This document shows positions 17,291 through 26,494 of a stretch of 50,477 bases of DNA, piece after piece. The number at the start of each line of letters is the position of its first letter. Position 1 is the stretch's first letter. This DNA comes from an uncultured Lachnospiraceae bacterium (GTDB lineage Bacteria; Bacillota; Clostridia; Lachnospirales; Lachnospiraceae), in contig CAMNTQ010000025.1 of NCBI GenBank assembly GCA_946558695.1, forward strand, positions 1 to 50,477, given 5' to 3'. Below the pieces are notes generated by a model. The model saw only the letters and a program-made list of their open reading frames with translations. It was not told the origin of the DNA and did no database searches. The position numbers and the translations under genes are program-made.

Positions 17291-18349
17291 CTATTGTTTT
17301 AACATGTTTTCAATGAAAATTCCATATCCTTTTGTCGGATTATTTACAAAAACATGCGTCACCGCGCCTACGATCTTCCCATCCTGCAGAATCGGAGAGC
17401 CGCTCATCCCCTGCACGATCCCTCCTGTCACCTCAAGAAGCCTTTTGTCTGTCACCTTCAGGATGATTCCTTTGTTCACCTCGCTGGTACCCAGATCCAC
17501 TCCGGTAATCTCCACCTCGTATTCTTTCACCTTGCCTTCAACCGCGCACCGTATGATTGCAGGGCCTTCCTTGATTTCTTCCTTCGCTGCCGTACTCACG
17601 GGAGTCTGATCCGAAAACAATGCATCGATGCGGTCAATCGTCCCGAAGATCCCCGCCTCGCTGTTCCGCGTGATGCTGCCTAGAACATTATAATTATTAT
17701 AGATGATGATCCCTTCCATCCCGCCGGGGATCCCATCCTCCCCCTTCTGGATGTCTTTGATACTCGTCGTGTACAATGTCCCTCCGGAAATATCTAAAAG
17801 CTCGTTCGTATCAATATCGTGAATTCCGTGTCCCAGCGCTCCGAACCGGCTTTTGGCATCCAAAAATGTAACCGTGCCGAGTCCCTGGGCATTGTCCCGG
17901 ACCCAGATCCCAAGCTTGTACTCATCAGCGTCTAATTTAACCGCCTGCGTCTTTATCTCTATATCTTCATCCTTCCGGTGGATGTCTAAGATTACCTCGT
18001 CGCCGTCAAGCAGCTTCACCGCCTCCATAAGCTCCGATTTATCCTTGATTTTTTGATGGTTGATAGCAGTTATATAATCTCCCGCCTTTACCTTGTGGGC
18101 GGACGGTTCATGCTTCATCCCGTCTATTCCTGTGATCTCTCCTGTCCCAAGTACCATGACGCCCTCCGTCTCAAGATAGATACCGATCGGCATGCCTCCC
18201 GGAATCACCATCGTCTCATCCGATGTGCTGGCGCTGACCTCCTGACGGAACATCTGTTTTTTGCTGTCAATTAAGTAATAACCGCCTCCTACGGCAACGC
18301 AAAACACTACAACCATGATTAAAATTCTTCTGTACCAATATCTGCGCAT
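17291..18349 (-). CDS. spoIVB: SpoIVB intramembrane-signalling serine peptidase, S55 family
   Basis: A 352-residue peptidase made in the forespore and secreted into the intermembrane space, where it triggers pro-sigma-K processing in the mother cell. It has an N-terminal membrane anchor (about 3-22), a PDZ domain (about 45-135; VKAGDYITAINHQKIKDKSE) and the S55 peptidase domain. The catalytic His lies in RFGALGHGIHD (about residue 174) and the Ser in GMSGSPI (about 318), with the closing NNPTKGYGIFIENML block. The ATG at 18349 follows AAAGGG; a GTG six codons before it is less likely. It sits between recN and spo0A as in other Firmicutes. Confidence 0.95.
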   Translation of the reverse strand: MRRYWYRRILIMVVVFCVAVGGGYYLIDSKKQMFRQEVSASTSDETMVIPGGMPIGIYLETEGVMVLGTGEITGIDGMKHEPSAHKVKAGDYITAINHQKIKDKSELMEAVKLLDGDEVILDIHRKDEDIEIKTQAVKLDADEYKLGIWVRDNAQGLGTVTFLDAKSRFGALGHGIHDIDTNELLDISGGTLYTTSIKDIQKGEDGIPGGMEGIIIYNNYNVLGSITRNSEAGIFGTIDRIDALFSDQTPVSTAAKEEIKEGPAIIRCAVEGKVKEYEVEITGVDLGTSEVNKGIILKVTDKRLLEVTGGIVQGMSGSPILQDGKIVGAVTHVFVNNPTKGYGIFIENMLKQ

Positions 18350-18388
18350 AATAATCCCTTTCTTCACAAAAACTAATATCCGGGCCGC

Positions 18389-18421
18389 AAAAAAAGATAG
18401 ATACCCGGCCAGATATCTATC
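18389..18421 (-). terminator. Rho-independent terminator after recN
   Basis: On the minus strand GATAGATA (18396-18403) pairs with TATCTATC (18414-18421) around a CTGGCCGGG-type loop and is followed by seven Ts. It ends the recN transcript before spoIVB. Confidence 0.88.
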
Positions 18422-18423
18422 CT

Positions 18424-18453
18424 TAGTATGTGAAGAATTTTAATTTTCAATCA
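18424..18453 (-). promoter_or_regulatory. Candidate sigma-G promoter for spoIVB
   Basis: The minus strand reads TGATTG (18448-18453), 17 bases, CATACTA (18424-18430). The -10 fits the sigma-G consensus CATnHTA exactly and the -35 fits with one mismatch. In Bacillus subtilis spoIVB is transcribed by sigma-F and sigma-G. It overlaps the recN stop and lies immediately upstream of the recN terminator. Confidence 0.5.
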
Positions 18454-20130
18454 GTTTAATTTTACCTGTTTTGCAAGTTCTTTCATTTCTTTTGCGTTCT
18501 GCATAACAGCATCCGTGATCTTTGCCCCTCCAAGAATCCTTGCCAACTCTTCTATGGATTCCTTTTCATCCATCGGGCGGATATTGGTTCGGGTATCCAT
18601 CTCACCCACTGTCTTTTCGATGACGAAATGCCAGTCGGCCATCGCCGCGATCTGCGCCAGATGCGTAATGCAGATCACCTGATGCCTTTTGCCGATCACT
18701 GCCATTTTCTCCGAAACTTTCTGGGCGGTGCGCCCGCTGATCCCTACGTCAATCTCGTCAAATATAAGTGTTTCTATCGCATCGCGGTCCGCCATGACCG
18801 TCTTGATCGCCAGCATGATCCTCGAAAGCTCCCCGCCGGAAGCCACATTTGCAAGAGGCTTCACAGGCTGGCCCGGATTTAAAGAAATCAGAAATTCTAC
18901 GCCGTCCCTTCCGTTTGCAGTAAAATCTCCAAGCTTATCCACCTGTATCTGAAACTGTACATCCGGGAAATTCAGCTCTTTCAATCCCTCACAGATGGCC
19001 CTCTCCAAAAGCTTCGCCTGCTCTTTTCTGAGCTTTGTAAGCTTCTTTGTATCTCTGTCGAGCTTTTTTTCGGCCTCTTCACATTTTTTGATAAGCCCGT
19101 CAATATAGCTTTCATAGTCCGTAAGCTTCTCGATCTTTTTTTCCTGCTCTTCGCAATAGGAGAGGATTTCCTCCACACTGTTCCCGTATTTTACCTTTAG
19201 ACGGTTCAGCTCATTCAGACGGTTCTCCGTCTCATAAAACTCTTCTTCTGAAAATTCAAAGCTTTTACTGTAGTCCGAAAGCTCCCTGTTAAAATCATTG
19301 AGCAGGTTATCAATTTCCTCAAGTTGACTCCGCAGCTCTCCTGCCGCCTCATCACACTCCGCAATCTCTGACATGGCGCGGATAGCGCGGCTTAAATTCT
19401 CACTGGCGCTTGCATCGTCCTCGCTTGTGTAGGCGTAAGCTTCCGCCGCACTCTCTGCAATCCGCTTCCCGTTCACCATCCTCCGGTACAGACCCTCTAA
19501 TTCTTCGTCCTCTCCGGGCAGAGGATTGGCCTCCCTGATCTCGGCAGCCTCGAACTGCAGGAGGGAAAGCTCCCTTGCTCTCTGCGCCTCATCCATTCCC
19601 GCCTCATTCAGTTCTTTTTGATATCTGCGGTATTCATCGTATGCGTTCTTGACGCACCCTCTGCACTCTTTCACTGCCTCCCCCGCGAATGCATCCACAA
19701 TCTCCAGATGGTTTTTTTTATATAAAAGTGACTGGTGCTCATGCTGTCCGTGTATATCAATCAGCGCAGATGCCGCCTCCTTAAGAAGTCCCATCGTGAC
19801 CGTCTCTCCGTTAATGCGGCTGATACTCCGCTTCTCCATCAGACGGCGGCTTAACACTACTATGCCGTCCTCCGGAAAGATGTCAAGATCCCTTAACCTC
19901 TCCAAGAGCCTTTCATCCTCCACAAAAAAGGTAAGCTCCACAAACCCATGATCCGCTCCCTTGCGGATGATATCCTTCGTATACCGTCCTCCCAGCGCAA
20001 GATTCACGGAACCCAAAATAATTGACTTTCCGGCTCCCGTCTCACCCGTCAGTATATTCAATCCTTCTTTAAAATCTACTTCTATCTCTTCTATCAATGC
20101 GAGATTTTTTACATGTACACTTTGTAACAT
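18451..20130 (-). CDS. recN: DNA repair protein RecN
   Basis: A 559-residue SMC-like ATPase acting early in double-strand-break repair. Walker A GETGAGKSIILGS (about 28-40) is at the N-terminus, two long coiled coils (about 160-215 and 270-365) flank the middle, and ASGGELSRIMLAIK (signature), TLIFDEIDVGISGRTA (Walker B) and ICITHLAQIAAMAD (switch His) are at the C-terminus. Length is typical. It follows argR by 8 bases and ends at a strong hairpin terminator. Confidence 0.97.
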   Translation of the reverse strand: MLQSVHVKNLALIEEIEVDFKEGLNILTGETGAGKSIILGSVNLALGGRYTKDIIRKGADHGFVELTFFVEDERLLERLRDLDIFPEDGIVVLSRRLMEKRSISRINGETVTMGLLKEAASALIDIHGQHEHQSLLYKKNHLEIVDAFAGEAVKECRGCVKNAYDEYRRYQKELNEAGMDEAQRARELSLLQFEAAEIREANPLPGEDEELEGLYRRMVNGKRIAESAAEAYAYTSEDDASASENLSRAIRAMSEIAECDEAAGELRSQLEEIDNLLNDFNRELSDYSKSFEFSEEEFYETENRLNELNRLKVKYGNSVEEILSYCEEQEKKIEKLTDYESYIDGLIKKCEEAEKKLDRDTKKLTKLRKEQAKLLERAICEGLKELNFPDVQFQIQVDKLGDFTANGRDGVEFLISLNPGQPVKPLANVASGGELSRIMLAIKTVMADRDAIETLIFDEIDVGISGRTAQKVSEKMAVIGKRHQVICITHLAQIAAMADWHFVIEKTVGEMDTRTNIRPMDEKESIEELARILGGAKITDAVMQNAKEMKELAKQVKLN

Positions 20131-20138
20131 ATTCTCTC

Positions 20139-20588
20139 CTACGAAACAATTCTGCTGATTTTGTCCATGACCGCGACCGTATCATCCACACTTCGGATCG
20201 CGCACATGATGGTATCGTCACCGGCAATACTCCCCACGACCTCATTCCATTTCATAGCGTCAAGGGCAGCGCAGACCGCCGATGCCATACCTGATACCGT
20301 CTTAATGACAAGAATGTTCTGCGCCATGTCCATAGACACATAGCCGTCCTTCAATACACGGATATATTTCTCACTCATGCTGCTGTCTGCGGACCGGTGC
20401 GGCGCATAACGCTGTTTTCCTTCGTCGGAAGGCACCTTTGTAAGCCTAAGTTCCCTGATATCTCTTGACACAGTGGCCTGTGTCACTTTAAAACCTTCCC
20501 GGTTCAGATGCTCTGCCAGTTCCTCCTGCGTCTCAATTCGGTATTTGTTGATTAATTCAAGGATCTTTGCATGTCTGTTTACTTTCAT
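20139..20588 (-). CDS. argR: Arginine repressor
   Basis: A 149-residue hexameric arginine-sensing regulator. The N-terminal winged helix (about 1-70) has QEELAEHLNREGFKVTQATVSRDIRELRLTK-type residues, with the recognition helix around TQATVSRDI. The C-terminal arginine-binding and oligomerisation domain contains GSIAGDDTIMCAIRS (about 118-132), including the Asp pair that binds arginine. No arginine genes are in the window; its place between nadK and recN is the conserved Firmicutes arrangement. Confidence 0.96.
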   Translation of the reverse strand: MKVNRHAKILELINKYRIETQEELAEHLNREGFKVTQATVSRDIRELRLTKVPSDEGKQRYAPHRSADSSMSEKYIRVLKDGYVSMDMAQNILVIKTVSGMASAVCAALDAMKWNEVVGSIAGDDTIMCAIRSVDDTVAVMDKISRIVS

Positions 20589-20592
20589 GTCT

Positions 20593-21426
20593 CTAATTTC
20601 CTTTCATCTTCCTGCGCAATATTTCCAAAAAACTGATATTACTCAGCTTGACAATCTTCGTATCCGCTTTGCTTGTGCGGATGGTTACACGTTCCCCTGT
20701 CTTCATGGAAACCGTATCCGCCCCGTCAAAGGTTGTAAATACCTCCTCAACCGTCCCGTTCCTCCCTCTGCCGATTTCGACGACAAGCTCGTCCTCAGCC
20801 GAAAGGACGATACTGCTCGTATTCAGCGCGTGGGAACAGATCGGCGTGATCACGATCATCGAAGCGGTCGGCTCCACGATAGGCCCTCCTGCCGATAAAT
20901 TATATGCCGTCGAACCTGTGGGCGTAGAGATGATAATCCCGTCCGCCTCATAAGAATTCAGAAGCTCTCCGTTGACATACAGCTTAAAATGAAGAACCCG
21001 CAAAACGCCTTTTCTTGAGACTACGATATCATTCAGCGCCACATCCTGCCCGCCGTCTGCAAAGGCGCCTTCGATCATCATACGGCTTTCCAGCGTATAT
21101 TCTCCTCTGACAAGCTTCGAGAGCGCCTCGTCAATGTCACCTATCTCCACCTCTGTAAGATATCCCAGTGTCCCCATATTGATACCAAGTATGGGAATCT
21201 CTTTTGCATGGAATACACGCGCTGCTTCGATCAGGCTCCCGTCCCCGCCGATGACGATCACACAGTCGATGTCCGAAGGAATCGTCTCTCTGATAATCCT
21301 TTTTTTCTCATCCTTCTCGCACAGGTAAGTTGTTTTTCCTGCCTTAAGAAGCAGCTGATTCACTTGATTTGTCACAGTATAATCCGGGTCCTTCCCGTCA
21401 TTCGTAACGATATAAAATCTGTCCAT
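20593..21426 (-). CDS. nadK: NAD kinase
   Basis: A 277-residue cytosolic enzyme making NADP from NAD and ATP or polyphosphate. VIVIGGDGSLIEAARVF holds the GGDG phosphate loop, and the NE/D-type block LGINMGTLGYLTEVE and DGIIISTPTGSTAYNLSAGGPIV are diagnostic. I placed the start at the ATG 21426, which has an AAAGGA site and begins MDRFYIVTND; a longer frame would run into the preceding gene. It lies between tlyA and argR. Confidence 0.95.
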   Translation of the reverse strand: MDRFYIVTNDGKDPDYTVTNQVNQLLLKAGKTTYLCEKDEKKRIIRETIPSDIDCVIVIGGDGSLIEAARVFHAKEIPILGINMGTLGYLTEVEIGDIDEALSKLVRGEYTLESRMMIEGAFADGGQDVALNDIVVSRKGVLRVLHFKLYVNGELLNSYEADGIIISTPTGSTAYNLSAGGPIVEPTASMIVITPICSHALNTSSIVLSAEDELVVEIGRGRNGTVEEVFTTFDGADTVSMKTGERVTIRTSKADTKIVKLSNISFLEILRRKMKGN

Positions 21427-21439
21427 ATCTTTGCTTCCT

Positions 21440-22249
21440 TTACGATTTCGACAATGTGTCAAAGGCTCTGTCAACGATTTCTTCTATACAGACCTTTCCG
21501 CTGATGCGCCCGGCGCCGCCGCATTTTTTCAGATGTATCAAATACTCGATATTGCCCTCCGGTCCGCGGATGGGAGAAAATGCAAGCTCCAGCACGTCAA
21601 ATCCGACCGATGCGGCATACTCCGCCACCTTTTGTATGACCTCCAGATGCGTGCTCTTCTCCCGGACTACGCCCTTCTTTCCCACCTTATTACGTCCCGC
21701 CTCAAACTGAGGCTTTATGAGCGCCGCGATCTCTCCCTCCTCCGTCAGATAATCACGGATGGGAACCAGCACTTTTGTAAGGGAGATAAAGGAGACGTCC
21801 ACCGATGAAAAATCAACCGGCTCCCCGATATCTTCCGGCGTGACATAACGGATGTTTGTCTTTTCCATACAGACGACCCGCTCATCCTGTCTTAATTTCC
21901 AGTCAAGCTGCCCTCTGCCCACATCGATGGCAAATACTTTTTTCGCCCCGTTCTGAAGCATACAGTCCGTAAAGCCTCCCGTAGAGGAGCCTACATCCGT
22001 ACACACCTTTCCTTCTACAGAAAGTGCAAAATTCCGAAGCGCTTTCTCAAGCTTGAGTCCCCCCCTGCTCACATAGGGGAGGGTATGCCCTCTGACTTCA
22101 ATCTGCACTTCTTCTGGAAATGCAGTTCCCGGTTTATCTTCCTTCTGTCCCTCCACATAGACACTGCCTGACATAATGACTGCCTTTGCCTTTTCTCTGG
22201 AGGCGGCCAAATTTCTCTTGACAAGCAGGACATCCAAACGTTCCTTCAT
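21440..22249 (-). CDS. tlyA: TlyA-family rRNA 2'-O-methyltransferase
   Basis: A 269-residue protein with an N-terminal S4 RNA-binding domain (about 1-60; ERLDVLLVKRNLAASREKAK) and an FtsJ/RrmJ-like SAM methyltransferase domain (about 65-245). The SAM site is TDVGSSTGGFTDCMLQNGAKKVFAIDVG (in two parts), with DVSFISL and ALIKPQFEAGR as catalytic blocks. In Mycobacterium TlyA methylates 16S and 23S rRNA; Firmicutes homologues are less studied. It overlaps or abuts dxs and nadK in the conserved chain. Confidence 0.93.
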   Translation of the reverse strand: MKERLDVLLVKRNLAASREKAKAVIMSGSVYVEGQKEDKPGTAFPEEVQIEVRGHTLPYVSRGGLKLEKALRNFALSVEGKVCTDVGSSTGGFTDCMLQNGAKKVFAIDVGRGQLDWKLRQDERVVCMEKTNIRYVTPEDIGEPVDFSSVDVSFISLTKVLVPIRDYLTEEGEIAALIKPQFEAGRNKVGKKGVVREKSTHLEVIQKVAEYAASVGFDVLELAFSPIRGPEGNIEYLIHLKKCGGAGRISGKVCIEEIVDRAFDTLSKS

Positions 22250-22251
22250 CT

Positions 22252-24117
22252 TTACAACTCTCCATAAGCCTCTATGATCCTGCGGGTTAACGACTCCTCA
22301 TCAATCCCCGTCTCCCTGCGCAGCACATCCACGCTTCCATGCTCCACATACTGATCCGGCAGCGCACAGGAAAGTACCTTTACCGGTAAATTTCCTGACG
22401 ATACGCACTCCTGCACACGCTGGGAACAGGCCCCGCTCACTACATTCTCCTCTATGACTGCGATCAGCCTGTGATTGTTTGAAAGTCCTCTGATACATTC
22501 TTCATCCAGCGGTTTGATAAAACGCGCATTCACAAGACTGCAGCCAAAACCTTCCGCTTTCAGGCGCTCCCGCACTTTCAAAGCCACCTCAAACATATGT
22601 CCCACACTGAACAAAGCAATCTCCTTTTCCTCAAAAATGCTCTCACTCTTTCCAAATCTTACAGGTTCCCTGTACTTCTGATACCCGTCGAAAGCGCTCC
22701 CTCTCGGATAGCGGACCGCAGCAGGCCCGTCTTGGTCCAATGCAAACCGCAGCATGTCCGCAAGCTCCCACTTATGCTTTGGCGACAGGACCGTCATGTT
22801 TGGAATACTGCTTAAGTAGGACAGATCAAAGATTCCCTGATGAGTCTCCCCGTCGCTTCCCACCAATCCCGCCCGGTCAACCGCGAAGACTACCGGAAGA
22901 TTCTGAAGTCCTACATCGTGTATCATCTGGTCATACCCCCGCTGCAGGAAGGAAGAGTATACCGCAAATACCGGCTTCATGCCGCCCGCCGCAAGTCCTG
23001 CGGCAAAGGTGACTCCATGCTCCTCCGCGATCCCTACGTCAAAAAACCGGTCCGGATAAAGCTTTTTAAATTTCGAAAGCCCCGTTCCGTCCGCCATCGC
23101 CGCCGTGATCGCCACAAGATTATCCCGCTTTTTCGCCTCATCGCAGAGCACCTTCCCGAAAACGTCCGTATAGGTATCCTTCTTCTTATCGCTAAGCGTC
23201 CTGCCCGTCTCAACATCAAAGGGGCCGATCCCATGAAAGACATCCGGCGCCTTCTCCGCCGGCTCATATCCCTTCCCCTTCTTTGTCATCACATGGAGAA
23301 GCACCGGTCCATCGATCTTTCTCGCTTCACCAAACGCTTTATAAAGCGCCCCGATATCATGTCCGTGAATCGGCCCCAGATAGGTGATTCCCATATCCTC
23401 GAAAAACATTCCCGGCACTATAAGCTGCTTAATACTGCTTTTCGTCTTCCGTATGTGGGAAATCATACGCTCTCCCACCTTCGGCACCCGTTCAAGAGTC
23501 TTTGTCACGCCCTTCTTAAGTCCCGTGTAGAGATCCGCCGTCCGAAGCCCTGCCAAATATCTGGACATCCCTCCCACATTTTCAGAAATAGACATATGAT
23601 TATCATTCAATACAATGATAAAATTAGTCTCAAGCTGCGCCGCGTTATTCAGCGCCTCATACGCCATCCCTCCGGTCAGGGAACCGTCTCCGATCACAGA
23701 GATCACACTGTAATCCTCACCTTTTAAATCTCTTGCCTTCACATAACCGAGTCCCGCGGAGATGGAAGTAGAACTGTGCCCCGTATCAAAAGCATCGCAA
23801 TCGCTCTCCTTGCGCTTCGGGAATCCGCTCATCCCACCGTACTTCCGCAGAGTATCAAACTGATCCTTCCTGCCGGTCAGAAGCTTATGCGTATAGGACT
23901 GGTGTCCCACATCCCAGATGATCTTATCCTTCGGCAGCTCAAACGCCCTGTGCATGGCAATGGTAAGTTCAACCACTCCCAGATTCGACGCAAGGTGTCC
24001 CCCGCTCTTACTGGTCTTTTCGATCAGAAATTCCCGGATTTCTTCTGCCAGTTTTAAAAGTTCTTCCGGATTCAGGTCTTTGATATCATTTTCTTTCTGT
24101 ATCCGTTCTAACATCAC
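22252..24117 (-). CDS. dxs: 1-deoxy-D-xylulose-5-phosphate synthase
   Basis: A 621-residue thiamine-diphosphate enzyme, the first step of the MEP isoprenoid pathway, joining pyruvate and glyceraldehyde-3-phosphate. VGHQSYTHKLLTGR, the ThDP motif GDGSLTGGMAYEALNNAA, GPIHGHD and the transketolase-type pyrimidine domain VGIAEEHGVTFAAGLA are visible. A GTG at 24117 lies 7 bases after AGAGAGG and the next codon is ATG, so either may start translation. The N-terminal MMLERIQ fits the usual family beginning. It directly follows ispA. Confidence 0.97.
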   Translation of the reverse strand: MMLERIQKENDIKDLNPEELLKLAEEIREFLIEKTSKSGGHLASNLGVVELTIAMHRAFELPKDKIIWDVGHQSYTHKLLTGRKDQFDTLRKYGGMSGFPKRKESDCDAFDTGHSSTSISAGLGYVKARDLKGEDYSVISVIGDGSLTGGMAYEALNNAAQLETNFIIVLNDNHMSISENVGGMSRYLAGLRTADLYTGLKKGVTKTLERVPKVGERMISHIRKTKSSIKQLIVPGMFFEDMGITYLGPIHGHDIGALYKAFGEARKIDGPVLLHVMTKKGKGYEPAEKAPDVFHGIGPFDVETGRTLSDKKKDTYTDVFGKVLCDEAKKRDNLVAITAAMADGTGLSKFKKLYPDRFFDVGIAEEHGVTFAAGLAAGGMKPVFAVYSSFLQRGYDQMIHDVGLQNLPVVFAVDRAGLVGSDGETHQGIFDLSYLSSIPNMTVLSPKHKWELADMLRFALDQDGPAAVRYPRGSAFDGYQKYREPVRFGKSESIFEEKEIALFSVGHMFEVALKVRERLKAEGFGCSLVNARFIKPLDEECIRGLSNNHRLIAVIEENVVSGACSQRVQECVSSGNLPVKVLSCALPDQYVEHGSVDVLRRETGIDEESLTRRIIEAYGEL

Positions 24118-24129
24118 AAAATTTCCTCT

Positions 24130-25050
24130 CTATTTCTCTCTGTAGATCAACTGCCGAAACAATTGCTCCAGATATGCGTGGTCTCCCGGCAGTTCTCTCA
24201 GCTTAAGAACCGCACTCTGAGACTTCTCCTCTACGATCTTCTTCGCCTTCTCAACGCCAAAAAGCGTGACGTACGTCGTCTTTTCATTCTTCTCATCGCT
24301 GTGGACCGGTTTTCCGAGAGTTGCCGCCGTCCCGGTCACATCCAGTATATCGTCCTGTATCTGGAAGGCGAGCCCTATATTTTTCGCAATCTGCTCTGTC
24401 TCATCAAGCTCTTTTGCCGCCGCGCCCCCAAGCACAGCGCCGATCATCATAGAAGATTCGATCAATGCGGCCGTTTTCAGTTCATAGACCGTGTCCAGTA
24501 TCTCCTTCGAGACCGCATGCCCCGTCTCCTTTACATCAATGACCTGCCCGCCGATCATTCCGAAGATGCCGGCTTTCCTTCCGAGGATCTGAAGCGCTTT
24601 CGCAATCTCTTTGCTCTTATCCGGAGCCGTCTCAAAGGCCCCCGCAGCCGTCTCAAACGCAAAGTTTAACAGCGCGTCTCCCGCAAGGATTCCCATATCC
24701 TCCCCATATACTACGTGAGTCGTCTTTCTGCCTCTGCGGTAATCGTCGTCATCCATCGCCGGGAGGTCGTCATGCACAAGGGAATAAGTATGGATCATCT
24801 CCTGCGCCGCCATAAACGCATGGAGCGCCCCTTTCTCCTCCGGCCGCACGCTTCCTCCTGAAAAAAGCAGATACGTCTCCTTCATAAGCATGGGACGAAG
24901 GCGCTTGCCTCCCGCAAGAAGGCTATAGCTCATAGCTTCCATTATTATTCTCTGATACCCTTCCTCTTTCGGCAGGAACTCCCTTATAATCGTCTCGATC
25001 TCTTCCACCTTCGTCTTCTGGATTTCCAGAAATTCAGCTTTCAAATTCAT
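24130..25050 (-). CDS. ispA: Polyprenyl (geranyl/farnesyl) diphosphate synthase
   Basis: A 306-residue prenyltransferase condensing isopentenyl diphosphate with allylic primers, most likely to farnesyl diphosphate. The first Asp-rich motif is DDLPAMDDDDYRRG (about 86-99), the second is FQIQDDILD (about 225-233), and LAGGKRLRP is the substrate-binding block. The ATG at 25050 has GGGAG at 6 bases and overlaps the xseB end by about 17 bases; an ATG five codons earlier is possible. It lies between xseB and dxs, giving two isoprenoid steps in one operon. Confidence 0.94.
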   Translation of the reverse strand: MNLKAEFLEIQKTKVEEIETIIREFLPKEEGYQRIIMEAMSYSLLAGGKRLRPMLMKETYLLFSGGSVRPEEKGALHAFMAAQEMIHTYSLVHDDLPAMDDDDYRRGRKTTHVVYGEDMGILAGDALLNFAFETAAGAFETAPDKSKEIAKALQILGRKAGIFGMIGGQVIDVKETGHAVSKEILDTVYELKTAALIESSMMIGAVLGGAAAKELDETEQIAKNIGLAFQIQDDILDVTGTAATLGKPVHSDEKNEKTTYVTLFGVEKAKKIVEEKSQSAVLKLRELPGDHAYLEQLFRQLIYREK

Positions 25051-25264
25051 GTTCTTCTCCCTCATTATCCAGTAGAAGCATCTTCTTTTCTACTTTATCT
25101 ATCTTATCGTTGCATATTTTCAGCATATCCATGCCCTTGTGGTAAAGTTCAAAGGTTTCCTCCAAAGAAACATCCTCTTTCTCCATGCCCTCAATCACCG
25201 TATCTAGCTGCAAAAAGATATCCTGAAGTGCAGGTGTCTTTTTATCGTTATCATTCCCACTCAT
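25034..25264 (-). CDS. xseB: Exodeoxyribonuclease VII small subunit
   Basis: A 76-residue helical protein forming the many-copy small subunit of exonuclease VII. The hallmark helices are seen in LDTVIEGMEKEDVSLEETFELYHKGMDM (in pieces) and KICNDKIDKVEKKM. It overlaps xseA by an ATGA-type junction and the ispA start, so translation is probably coupled. Confidence 0.93.
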   Translation of the reverse strand: MSGNDNDKKTPALQDIFLQLDTVIEGMEKEDVSLEETFELYHKGMDMLKICNDKIDKVEKKMLLLDNEGEEHEFES

Positions 25265-26472
25265 ATTCTCTGCTCCTCCTTCTTCTCTGTAACAACTGCC
25301 GATATCACTCCATCCGTAACACAGACCGCTATCTCATCCCCCGTCTCAACCTGCCTGATACTTTTTAAAGTCCGCCCGCCCGGAGCCTGCACGTAGGAAT
25401 ATCCTTGATTCAGCTTCTTTAAAGGGGACAGCCCCCGGATGATCTCCACGTAGAGAGACAGCCTGTGCCTCGCGTCCGAAAGCGCCCCTTCCATCAGAAG
25501 ACGCAAATCATCCTCATATTCCGCCGCCCGCTGTCTGTAGGAAAGAAGAAGTCTCTGTGGATGAAGGTATCTAAGCTTCGTCTCATATCCGTCAAGCCGC
25601 ATCCGGCTCGTCTGTATCTTCCTGACAAGCAGACGTCTCATACGAAGCTTTTGTTCCTCCATCGTATCCGCAAGCTTCCCGTACTCATACACCGCAAGTT
25701 CCGCCGCCGCCGAAGGCGTGGGAGCCCGCAGATCCGCCACATAATCTGCTATGGTCGTATCCGTCTCATGCCCCACCGCGGAAATAACCGGCACCTGGCA
25801 TTCAAAGATCGCCCTGGCAACTTCCTCCTCGTTAAATGCCCAGAGATCCTCTATAGAGCCGCCGCCCCGTCCTACGATGATCACATCCACATCCGCCTTT
25901 TCCAAAAGAGCGATCCCCCGCACGATACTTTCCTTCGCGCCCTCGCCCTGCACCAAGGCCGGATACAGGATGAGCTGCACGTAAGGGTTGCGCCGCCTTG
26001 CTATATTCATAATATCCCGGACTGCCGCACCTGTGGGCGCAGTCACCACGCCAATCCGCCTCGCAAAGGCCGGAATGGGCCTCTTATATTCCGGGGCAAA
26101 CATCCCCATCTGTGAAAGCTCCTGCTTTAACATCTGGAACCGTTCATAGAGGATGCCCTCGCCGTCTAAGCGGATCTCTCTGGCGTAGAGCTGGTAAGCT
26201 CCGTTTCTTTCATAGACCGCCACGCTTCCGAGCACGATCACCTGCTGTCCTTCGCACATACGAAAAGAGAGCCCGCCTCGCTGCCCTGCGAACATAACGC
26301 AGGCAATCGTTCCAGACTCATCCTTTAATGAAAAATATATATGTCCTGAAGTGTGATACTTTAAGTTCGACACTTCACCCCTCACATAAATGCAATTCAG
26401 CATATAATCCTGGGCAAACATATTCTTAATATACGCATTCACCTGTTTCACCGAATATACATTCCGCGCCAT
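25261..26472 (-). CDS. xseA: Exodeoxyribonuclease VII large subunit
   Basis: A 403-residue nuclease subunit digesting single-stranded DNA. The N-terminal OB fold (about 1-100) contains VRGEVSNLKYHTSGHIYFSL-type residues. The catalytic domain has GVVTAPTGAAVRDI, IIVGRGGGSIEDLWAFNEE and the conserved ISAVGHETD, followed by DLRAPTPSAAAE. A coiled-coil region (about 265-345) binds the small subunit. Spacing to nusB is 22 bases. Confidence 0.96.
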   Translation of the reverse strand: MARNVYSVKQVNAYIKNMFAQDYMLNCIYVRGEVSNLKYHTSGHIYFSLKDESGTIACVMFAGQRGGLSFRMCEGQQVIVLGSVAVYERNGAYQLYAREIRLDGEGILYERFQMLKQELSQMGMFAPEYKRPIPAFARRIGVVTAPTGAAVRDIMNIARRRNPYVQLILYPALVQGEGAKESIVRGIALLEKADVDVIIVGRGGGSIEDLWAFNEEEVARAIFECQVPVISAVGHETDTTIADYVADLRAPTPSAAAELAVYEYGKLADTMEEQKLRMRRLLVRKIQTSRMRLDGYETKLRYLHPQRLLLSYRQRAAEYEDDLRLLMEGALSDARHRLSLYVEIIRGLSPLKKLNQGYSYVQAPGGRTLKSIRQVETGDEIAVCVTDGVISAVVTEKKEEQRI

Positions 26473-26494
26473 CTTTCACCTCTGTTCCGTGTCT

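Noticed and set aside
22840-23727. Long plus-strand open frame (295 codons) opposite dxs
   Set aside because: It lies fully inside dxs, has no ribosome site or recognisable domain, and reads as a Arg/His-rich shadow of the real gene.
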